Position numbers and translations under genes: made by a program
The notes under the pieces: generated by a model
Database searches by the model: none
What the model saw: the letters and a program-made list of their open reading frames with translations, nothing else
What the model was told of the DNA's origin: nothing
Assembly: GCF_003610355.1 (NCBI RefSeq)
Contig: NZ_RAPY01000001.1
Span: 310,001 to 374,000, forward strand
From: Sphingobacterium detergens
GTDB lineage: Bacteria > Bacteroidota > Bacteroidia > Sphingobacteriales > Sphingobacteriaceae
Length of the DNA stretch: 64,000 nucleotides
Reading direction: 5' to 3'
Shown: piece after piece, positions 23,872 to 30,632 of the stretch
How the letters are laid out: the number at the start of each line of letters is the position of its first letter
Position numbering within the stretch: the first letter of the stretch is position 1

Positions 23872-26853
23872 ATGGCAAAGAAAGGTGTAAAAAAAATTGA
23901 TGTGGCTCCCGGCACTGCGCTCATAAATAGAAGCGCCACCACAATTGTGATTCCTGCTGATAAAGCCGTGAAATTTCAGGTGGTTGATTGGTTTCCAGAT
24001 ACTTCTGAGGCGCAAAAAAAAGGGGACGTTTTCTGGATCCGACAGTCCGAAGATAGGGGTGTAGATTATTTTAAGGAGAAGAAAAAATATAATGATTACA
24101 GTCTGTATATTCCAAAAAGTCTAGCAGGAGGTACCAGGTTCTATTTGGAAGCAAGTCTAACCGGATTTAAGGATAGAGAGACAACTGGGGTATTTGTCAG
24201 AGCTTATGCGCCTTACAGATTGGTCAAGTCCTCTTGGAAGGAGAATACGCCAAATAATAATCTTCAAATTCATAATGGAAATCCAACTAAGTTTAATCGA
24301 CCTTTATTACTCAATCTTGTTTTGGAAGGGGTTAATGGTTATGAATGTATTGTTGAGATTTATAATTGTGAAGCGAATGTATTTTCGGCGACAGACGATC
24401 AGCTTGTCGGTAGTTATACCCAGGTAGTGAAAGACGGTGAGCTGAATCTTGAAATTTCGGCGGCTGAGACCCTGCAATGGAAAACAAAAATGGGTTTTAA
24501 AAAGCCCAAAGAGCGTTTCTATATTATGATTCGTGTAAAAGGGCAGACAGGGTATATCAAAGATACGACAAAAAAAGGGGACCAGAGACATGCAATCCAC
24601 CTCTATATACTAAATCAGGTGGGGGTTTGGTTACAACCCATTATGCCCGCTAGTAATAAGGTAGTTACTGTCAATGAGCAAGAGGCTAAACCCCAAAAAA
24701 ATGATCACTGTAAATTCCAAACAATCAGTGTTCACGATCGGGATAAAGTTGCCATATTGTTTAATGAAAAAGATCCCAAGACATTTGCTGTATCCGAAAA
24801 AACCTATCGTTTTTCATTTGATGTCTTCTATGGAACGGACCAATTTGAGGTGCCTGATAATTCAAAGCCTGTATTAAATAATATTGTTAAATTCCTGAAA
24901 AATAATCCTCAGATTGCCGCAAAGGTCGAGTCTTATGCTGATATCCGAAATACAGAAGATTATAATTTCAAGTTAACAGATAAAAGGGCTAATCATATTC
25001 TGAGCTACCTGTATACAAATGGTGTTGTTAATAAATTAACGGTAGGTTCGTACGGTGAGTCCAGAGCGAAAAAGTTTGAATATCTTACCAATGAAGACCG
25101 GCCTATTCACAAAATCAACAGGAAAACAGCTATCTCGTTTGACTTAAAAAATCTGAAGCGTATTTTTTACAATACCATTCTCCCGAATATGGAGGACCAG
25201 ACCGATCTTGCGATTTATGTCAAAGGTTTTGATACTGCAGGCTGCTTATTTAAGGGGGACAAGAAACACGACAAATCAAAAGCCAAGTACCTGGAGCTCG
25301 TGAATATAAATCAAAACAGGGAAGCTGTGAAGAACATAGATATTGCTGGAGAAAAAATGAATATCAAAGTATTTTCGTTTGAGGCCGGCATGTTTCCGAC
25401 GCAGGTGGCATTAACGCCAAATCGGTACGAACTGCGCATCAATTCCTGTGCTTATTTTCCCGATAAAACACAGACAACCATCGTAGTAAATGCCTTCACC
25501 GATGCGGTCTGGATTATACATGCCGTTTATGATTATACTGGAAAATATCCATTAGTCTGTCGCGGTGTTTCGGTTGATACACCTATTGTTAGGGGCATTG
25601 CCGGACTGATGGAAAAAGCACAGCCCTATATTGATATGTACCTAAAGGTACTGAATTACTTTCCAATGATGGGGCCGCTGCAGGGCGAGTTATTGAAGCT
25701 TATTCTCGAATATTTTAAATCTGAGGCGGAAATGTACGGGCTGGGTTACGGGAAAAAATGGAATTTCAGTGGCGGTAAATTTAATAAAGACGAGAGTTAC
25801 GCACAGGGCAACCAGGATCTAGTTGAAAAGGGAATATTGACACTGACCATTTTGGTAATGATCGTTGAAATCATTATTGCTGTGCTAACAATGGGAGAAT
25901 CGGCAGCTACTAAGCTTCCAAAGCTTAAGAAGTTAGCGAAAGGGCTAAAAAAAGTTCAAGATGCCAGTAAACAGGTCACTGATCTTGGTTTTGACTTTAT
26001 ATTCCCCAAGGTTGCTTTTACCTACGGCTCATACCTCGAAAAGGTCAATAAGATCGTCCATTTTGTAACGCAATTTAATATTAAAGCTGATCCGGTTATT
26101 GGGATCAAATTTGATAAAAAACTGGGATTGAAAGATCTGCTGACTAATTCCTTTATCCAGAATGATAAGGATCTAGCAGAATCTTTGAAGAAAGAAAAAA
26201 TCAATAAGGATGATCTATTAAAAGACAATCTGGAAAAAGCTGGTCGTAACAAACTCGGAGGTAAGCTAAAAGATGGAATAGGTGAAGGATTTCAAACCTT
26301 ATTGGATAAGGCTGGCATAGACGCTAAAATCAGTATATTCTTTTCAGGAGAAATTAAGCAGGAATATCAGCTGAAAGTTTCGGCGCCGGCTAGCTATGAG
26401 CAATATGACGGTAAGGTGGAGGTGAAAAATCAGCTCGTATCTGGTTTTAATAACAGTGCCGGTAAATCTATCGGCGAATCTTCGATTAAGATGAAAGGCC
26501 AATTGGAAGCTAAGGGCCGTGTATATTTGGTCGGTTGTGTGCCTATTGATCCATTTTCTGCACAACGGTACTTCGGTAATTTTGCCACTCGTATAGATGC
26601 TTACCTGGCCGCAAGTATGGAATCCCATTTTAACCACACGCGCACCTGGAGCGCTGGCGACCGTGAAGGTCTCTATTATCAGGACACGATCTATTTTTCA
26701 GGTATCAAAGGAAGTGTACAATTGGGAGTAGATTCTAATCGCGGATCTGATGACTCTTGGGATGCCGCCAACAAAAAAGCCAATCTCGTTAATACAGAGT
26801 TTAATCTTTTTGGTGAGCACACGTTTAAAATGCCAAAAATCCAATTTTTATAA
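23872..26853 (+). CDS. Large OmpA-domain protein, probable T6SS cargo effector
   Basis: 993 residues without signal peptide, suiting a protein exported by the T6SS rather than Sec. N-terminal about 300 residues are beta-rich; residues about 310-410 resemble an OmpA-like peptidoglycan-binding domain (YRFSFDVFYGTDQFEVPDNS, YNFKLTDKRANHILSYLYTNG, VGSYGESRAKK); residues about 655-675 are a strongly hydrophobic segment (LTLTILVMIVEIIIAVLTMG) followed by a Lys-rich helix; the C-terminal 300 residues have no recognised fold. The gene directly follows the DUF4280 tip and directly precedes a lipoprotein gene (1-bp gap). A periplasm-acting or membrane-inserting toxin is plausible; enzymatic activity is not evident. 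Confidence 0.6.
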   Translation: MAKKGVKKIDVAPGTALINRSATTIVIPADKAVKFQVVDWFPDTSEAQKKGDVFWIRQSEDRGVDYFKEKKKYNDYSLYIPKSLAGGTRFYLEASLTGFKDRETTGVFVRAYAPYRLVKSSWKENTPNNNLQIHNGNPTKFNRPLLLNLVLEGVNGYECIVEIYNCEANVFSATDDQLVGSYTQVVKDGELNLEISAAETLQWKTKMGFKKPKERFYIMIRVKGQTGYIKDTTKKGDQRHAIHLYILNQVGVWLQPIMPASNKVVTVNEQEAKPQKNDHCKFQTISVHDRDKVAILFNEKDPKTFAVSEKTYRFSFDVFYGTDQFEVPDNSKPVLNNIVKFLKNNPQIAAKVESYADIRNTEDYNFKLTDKRANHILSYLYTNGVVNKLTVGSYGESRAKKFEYLTNEDRPIHKINRKTAISFDLKNLKRIFYNTILPNMEDQTDLAIYVKGFDTAGCLFKGDKKHDKSKAKYLELVNINQNREAVKNIDIAGEKMNIKVFSFEAGMFPTQVALTPNRYELRINSCAYFPDKTQTTIVVNAFTDAVWIIHAVYDYTGKYPLVCRGVSVDTPIVRGIAGLMEKAQPYIDMYLKVLNYFPMMGPLQGELLKLILEYFKSEAEMYGLGYGKKWNFSGGKFNKDESYAQGNQDLVEKGILTLTILVMIVEIIIAVLTMGESAATKLPKLKKLAKGLKKVQDASKQVTDLGFDFIFPKVAFTYGSYLEKVNKIVHFVTQFNIKADPVIGIKFDKKLGLKDLLTNSFIQNDKDLAESLKKEKINKDDLLKDNLEKAGRNKLGGKLKDGIGEGFQTLLDKAGIDAKISIFFSGEIKQEYQLKVSAPASYEQYDGKVEVKNQLVSGFNNSAGKSIGESSIKMKGQLEAKGRVYLVGCVPIDPFSAQRYFGNFATRIDAYLAASMESHFNHTRTWSAGDREGLYYQDTIYFSGIKGSVQLGVDSNRGSDDSWDAANKKANLVNTEFNLFGEHTFKMPKIQFL

Positions 26854-26854
26854 A

Positions 26855-27859
26855 ATGAAGAACCTATTGATATTATTTTTCTTTGTGACGATGTCATGCC
26901 AAACTACAACTAATAAAATGATAAAAGCACCCATAACCGAATCAAATCCAACAGCAATCACAGCGGGGAATGCCCTGTCTATAAAAGAAAAGATGATCAA
27001 ACATTTTCCAAAAGAACCTTTATACTATGTTTATATGGATCATGAGCAGTGTTTTTTTGAGATATTGGTAAATGATATTCCAGCATTTCGCTATTTTCAG
27101 GATGGGGGGATAATGTCGCCTGTGTTATTAAACAATTTTATTGCGAAATCAGGTAAACAGAAACTTACATACCGGCTTTATCCACATAACGAGCGTGAAC
27201 AAGGTGAAGGATTTAAAGAATTGACGCCATATACTCGATTTAATTTAACACTTTATTCGAGGGATAATGCAGACACGCTGACGAGTTTTGATAAACAGGT
27301 CAAGGTGCTTGAACATGTAAATCCAAAGAAGGAGGACGGCAAAACATTTATTGGAGCTGGCTTACCCTACTATGAATATACTGTCGAGTTCAATGCCAAC
27401 GTGCCCTACGAACAATCTCCTTCACTCGATGCAGCCGTAGATTTGAGGACCATGGACAAAGAGGTATTGGAAGAGAAAGCGGTGGAAGCCTACAAATATT
27501 TTGGAAAGTTAGTAGGCGAGAAAAATAAGGATCAGTATTTTTCATTGGTGTTCAATAGTGATATGAGACAACTACAGTCAGAATACTATACGCCTGAACA
27601 TTTAAAAGAAAATGGTAAGGACGATTTATTCTATTTTGATACCCCATCTTTTAAGCTCGAGCCATTGGAAAATTATGCGATGAAAATCTATGGCGATGGT
27701 AAACTGGTTTGTTTGGAACATCGTTCGACCGATACAAGACTACGGGGGCGGTCTTCCATCTGGGGAAAATATAACGCCGAGGAGGGTGGCGTTCGCGTGC
27801 GCTTTCTGCGGATATTGCTTTATATCCCCAAAGGAAAAGATACATTTGAGATTTGGTAG
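26855..27859 (+). CDS. Lipoprotein, candidate immunity partner of the 993-residue protein
   Basis: 334 residues from ATG 26855, which gives a lipoprotein signal MKNLLILFFFVTMSCQ with the lipobox Cys at 15; a longer frame from 26750 overlaps the preceding gene and hides this signal. The mature part is alpha/beta with many aromatic residues and is not recognised. One base separates it from the upstream stop, so the two are translationally coupled, as in effector-immunity pairs. It is the last gene before repeat copy B. Confidence 0.55.
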   Translation: MKNLLILFFFVTMSCQTTTNKMIKAPITESNPTAITAGNALSIKEKMIKHFPKEPLYYVYMDHEQCFFEILVNDIPAFRYFQDGGIMSPVLLNNFIAKSGKQKLTYRLYPHNEREQGEGFKELTPYTRFNLTLYSRDNADTLTSFDKQVKVLEHVNPKKEDGKTFIGAGLPYYEYTVEFNANVPYEQSPSLDAAVDLRTMDKEVLEEKAVEAYKYFGKLVGEKNKDQYFSLVFNSDMRQLQSEYYTPEHLKENGKDDLFYFDTPSFKLEPLENYAMKIYGDGKLVCLEHRSTDTRLRGRSSIWGKYNAEEGGVRVRFLRILLYIPKGKDTFEIW

Positions 27860-27934
27860 TGAACTCAATTTTTTTTAGCTGATCTATTAAAAATATCTTA
27901 CAAGGATAGTATAGATGAAATTACTGTTTTAAGG

Positions 27935-28095
27935 GAGCCCTGCATATTTGTTGGGCTTTTTTATAGCAATCTTCATCCGATGTTGGGGGCTGATACGAAT
28001 TTAAGGAAATATCCAACGGATTTAAGATGATATGTGACGGATTTTAAACCGTTGTTTGTTCCTAGCAGCCAATATCTTAATATTACATTGATTTT
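27935..28095 (+). repeat. Direct repeat copy B (161 bp), right border of T6SS effector island
   Basis: Homologous in direct orientation to 14535-14696. Shared landmarks in order: GAGCCC-hairpin with GCATATTTGTTGGGCTTTTTT, GGGGGCTG, the degenerate ~21-nt units with ATATCCAACGGATTTAAG, GTTTGTTCCTA, and CTTAATATTACATTGATTTT. Identity is clearly above background, but substitutions and small indels are spread throughout, so the duplication is old. Confidence 0.8.
27936..27962 (+). terminator. Terminator closing the effector operon
   Basis: AGCCC (27936-27940) with GGGCT (27953-27957), stem continued by GCA/TGT after one T-T mismatch, followed by TTTTT. It is the copy B version of the terminator at 14536; the mismatch makes it slightly weaker. 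Confidence 0.75.
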
Positions 28096-28138
28096 GTTGC
28101 AGCAGCGAGGTGTTTCTCAACGTTAGGAGAAAAAAGGC

Positions 28139-28236
28139 AGCGGTGATATATGAAGAAGCAAGAAGATGATGAGAAAAAATCACCGCTTAAATAATAATAA
28201 TAAATTAACACAAGGATTGAAACTTGTCTTTTTTTA
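28139..28236 (+). other. Two hairpins in tandem, possible small RNA
   Basis: AGCGGTGAT (28139-28147) and ATCACCGCT (28179-28187) form a perfect 9-bp stem around 31 nt; 23 nt later ACAAG (28210-28214) and CTTGT (28223-28227) form a short stem followed by CTTTTTTT. The second looks like a weak terminator. Together they could be a ~100-140 nt RNA, but no promoter is clear. Confidence 0.25.
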
Positions 28237-28481
28237 CCTGTTTTAAGATATTATACGCAAAGTGCCGCAGGAATGTTTTTTGAGGAATATGATTTTGATT
28301 ATTAATGTTTTATCGCTATGCTTTTTGAGCATTTTAGCTTGAGTGATCAAAAGGAAAAGCAGGTATTGTAGTTCTCCGTTGCAGTATTACAATATGCTAA
28401 ATCAGGTGTCTAGTATAAATAATTACCTATTTGTGGCCTGTTTTTTGCTTTTACGTTCAACGAAGTATTTTGAAGTATCAT

Positions 28482-28493
28482 ACTAACGTTAGT
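28482..28493. promoter_or_regulatory. Palindrome ACTAACGTTAGT upstream of the T6SS core operon
   Basis: Perfect 12-bp palindrome, 115 bp before the tssO-like start and immediately upstream of the candidate -33 element. The sequence is of the kind bound by TetR-type dimers. No regulator gene is adjacent. Confidence 0.5.
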
Positions 28494-28500
28494 TCATATA

Positions 28501-28533
28501 TTGAATAGATTAATGCTTGTGCCACTAGGTTTA
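28501..28533 (+). promoter_or_regulatory. Candidate promoter of the tssO-tssF operon
   Basis: TTG (28501-28503), 22-bp spacer, TAGGTTTA (28526-28533), one mismatch to TAnnTTTG. Position about 75 bp before the first core gene and next to the palindrome supports it; the match is imperfect. Confidence 0.4.
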
Positions 28534-28607
28534 TTTTGATCTGTTTTAATTATCCAAATGCTGGAATATATGATTGCGATAGTTTTAGAAAAAGGAGTAT
28601 TGAAATT

Positions 28608-29135
28608 ATGAAACCAATAAACCAAAAGGAAATAAGTGCGGCTTATCGCAAGTTTATTATTTTGTTTACGATGCTTTTACTGGTATCACTATCGAGTTTT
28701 TTTCTCTACTTGAAAGCTGCTGAGAAAGAGTATGTGGTCTTGAAAGAGCAGTATGAAGAGGTCGAAAATCTGATGAATTCGAGGGCGGATATCAATAGAC
28801 AATTTGCACAGATCAATCAATATTTCAGAGATATTGGTCAGGGGAATGCGGATATGTCAGCTATCGCCAGAAAACGGGTGCTTCAGAATGAAATTGCCAA
28901 AAGTTCGGGCCATATCAGTCGAGTAATTGATGGTTTAAAGGCAGATAGTAGCCGAGCTAGCCTGAAATTTTATCGACAGTTAAATAGAGATGTGATTTTA
29001 GTTTCCCGCTTACAAGATTCATTATTTTCTACCAAAAATCTGATTGAAAGTAAACGTATGCAGCTCGAAAGTTGTATCCTAATGAATAACCAAATTAACA
29101 AAGTTGTAAACCAAGGCTCGATTGTAGGGAGGTAA
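28608..29135 (+). CDS. tssO: T6SS-iii envelope-complex protein, TssO-like
   Basis: 175 residues from ATG 28608, chosen because AAAGGAG lies about 12 bp upstream and the start gives a short cytoplasmic N-terminus before one membrane helix (about 15-36, FIILFTMLLLVSLSSFFLYL). The rest is a periplasmic alpha-helical, coiled-coil-like domain with heptad Leu/Ile. This matches the small single-pass proteins of the Bacteroidetes T6SS trans-envelope complex (TssN, TssQ, TssO, TssP, TssR), which replaces TssJLM. Whether this or the next gene is the true TssO and the other TssQ-like I cannot settle from sequence alone. Confidence 0.65.
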   Translation: MKPINQKEISAAYRKFIILFTMLLLVSLSSFFLYLKAAEKEYVVLKEQYEEVENLMNSRADINRQFAQINQYFRDIGQGNADMSAIARKRVLQNEIAKSSGHISRVIDGLKADSSRASLKFYRQLNRDVILVSRLQDSLFSTKNLIESKRMQLESCILMNNQINKVVNQGSIVGR

Positions 29136-29138
29136 AAT

Positions 29139-29633
29139 ATGATAAAACTTAGTTTAGCTGAAAGACGTGAACATTTTCTTTTATTGCTGGGAGCTTTTGT
29201 ACTGGCAATGACAATATTGGGCTTTGTTCTTTTCTATAGTGACGGTCCTCGGTTTGCAATATCAAAAGAAGACCTTGCATTGCGTATCCAGGATGATCAG
29301 AAATTTGAAGAGTCCGCAAAAATGGCCTTACGCTATGTGGATAGCGCCTCCTTGCAGATCAAGCGATTTGATCCATCAGTGCAGGCTGTATTCATTGAAA
29401 ATGATATTAAAAAAACATTTAATGATGTCAATGCCATTTATGCGCAGAATAGTTTCGACAACAGATATGGCATATTTGCACAGGCAGCAGTCCTCTATGA
29501 GAATTACTATGTTGACCGTCGGGAGCTTAAAGGCAATATAAATGATATAGACCGTATATCTAAAAATCTGGATGATTGCATCGTAAACAGGAAACAATTG
29601 CAGCAGACCATCAATATGATGAATGCGCGTTAA
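29139..29633 (+). CDS. T6SS-iii envelope-complex protein, second TssO/TssQ-like
   Basis: 164 residues, again a short N-terminus, one membrane helix (about 14-33, LLLLGAFVLAMTILGFVLFY) and a periplasmic helical domain, with a C-terminal coiled coil that ends NRKQLQQTINMMNAR, resembling the end of the preceding protein. The two genes are 3 bp apart and look like distant paralogues. Expected role: single-pass subunit of the trans-envelope complex anchoring the contractile machine. The exact Tss letter is uncertain. Confidence 0.6.
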   Translation: MIKLSLAERREHFLLLLGAFVLAMTILGFVLFYSDGPRFAISKEDLALRIQDDQKFEESAKMALRYVDSASLQIKRFDPSVQAVFIENDIKKTFNDVNAIYAQNSFDNRYGIFAQAAVLYENYYVDRRELKGNINDIDRISKNLDDCIVNRKQLQQTINMMNAR

Positions 29634-29660
29634 TACATATAAATAATCAATTATAGCTAA

Positions 29661-30617
29661 ATGGATAATAATTTTATTGAAGAAGAGTCAGTACAGAAGG
29701 TTTCCAAGAGTAACCCTCGTATCTATTTGTTTATCATCATCTTTTTAGTCATTGCGATTTTAGCGGGATTGCTATATTTCTTTAAAATCTATACCAAAGC
29801 AGAAGAGAAGATCAGCGCCAAGATAAACAAGACTGAAATTTATTTGAATGAGGATCTGATCTATGCAGATAATACCAATGGTGCAAAGAAATGGGTTTGG
29901 GAGTTTGGAAATGGAGATAAATCGACAAAACAACAGGGGACTTATCGCTTTCCGGCTGTAGGCTCCTATGTCTTAAGGCTCACGGTAAACGATAAACTCC
30001 GTGAACAGTTTTTTGTGTCGGTGAAAGACAGTGTCGTTCATTCTTTGGCACAGGATACAACCTTATTTATCAGTGGTTCGACCAATGGCATTGTACTGGA
30101 GGAGATACGACTGGAAGCAAATGGTCCTGGCGAAGTGTTTGAATGGTGGTTTGGAGAGACAGGAAAAGTGGATGCAATAGGTAAATCTGCGCTCTATACC
30201 TATACAAAACCTGGTATCTATAAGGTGCAGCTCCGTTCGGATAAGAGCCCAAAATTTGTTTTTCACACGATACGTATCGTCGATCCAACAGCTGATATCA
30301 ACCAGCTTGTCACTCCAGGAAAAGGAGCTCAGGATGCACTCAATGATCTGAAAGAAAAAATACAGGCTATTGCAAATGGCGCAGATTTTAATGCAAAGTA
30401 TAATTATATCCTTTCAAAATATCTGTGTGGAGATGAAAAGGTCAAGGTAAATGTAGAGATGGACGGGAAAAAGAAGCAAATGGATATCTACACCTATCTG
30501 ATGGGACTTACTTTTTCCAAAGGTGTCACGATCAATGAGGTAACTGTAGAAAGTGCTTCGACACCAAATGCAACAAAAGAATGTCCTACATTAATCAAAG
30601 TTAAACAATCAAAATAA
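29661..30617 (+). CDS. T6SS-iii envelope protein with PKD domains (TssP-like)
   Basis: 318 residues. Short cytoplasmic N-terminus, one membrane helix (about 23-43, IYLFIIIFLVIAILAGLLYF), then two PKD-like beta-sandwich domains in the periplasm (WVWEFGNGDKSTKQQGTYRF and FEWWFGETGKVDAIGKSALY, each followed by a G-x-Y-x-L strand), then an alpha-helical C-terminal domain with one Cys pair region. Its position between the two small membrane proteins and TssR indicates the TssP role, a link across the periplasm. Assignment by gene order. Confidence 0.65.
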   Translation: MDNNFIEEESVQKVSKSNPRIYLFIIIFLVIAILAGLLYFFKIYTKAEEKISAKINKTEIYLNEDLIYADNTNGAKKWVWEFGNGDKSTKQQGTYRFPAVGSYVLRLTVNDKLREQFFVSVKDSVVHSLAQDTTLFISGSTNGIVLEEIRLEANGPGEVFEWWFGETGKVDAIGKSALYTYTKPGIYKVQLRSDKSPKFVFHTIRIVDPTADINQLVTPGKGAQDALNDLKEKIQAIANGADFNAKYNYILSKYLCGDEKVKVNVEMDGKKKQMDIYTYLMGLTFSKGVTINEVTVESASTPNATKECPTLIKVKQSK

Positions 30618-30632
30618 TAGCAAAGTCTTACT

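Larger units (their letters stand above)
27860..28607. other. 748-bp intergenic region between effector island and T6SS core
   Basis: No credible gene. From left to right it holds a terminator inside repeat copy B (27935-28095), an inverted repeat with a 31-nt loop (28139-28187), a weak hairpin plus T-run (28210-28236), a 12-bp palindrome (28482-28493) and a candidate promoter (28501-28533) for the tssO operon. Confidence 0.7.

Noticed and set aside
26750..26854. Longer N-terminus for the lipoprotein gene that starts at 26855
   Set aside because: It would overlap the end of the 993-residue gene and bury the lipoprotein signal; the ATG at 26855 gives a clean lipobox.
14535..28095. Transposon or integrative element as the source of the direct repeats
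   Set aside because: No transposase, integrase or terminal inverted repeats are present between or near the copies, so a classical mobile element is not supported.
28153..28197. 14-codon ORF MKKQEDDEKKSPLK in the gap before the core T6SS operon
   Set aside because: Very short, highly charged, inside a hairpin loop, with no evidence beyond an ATG and stop.
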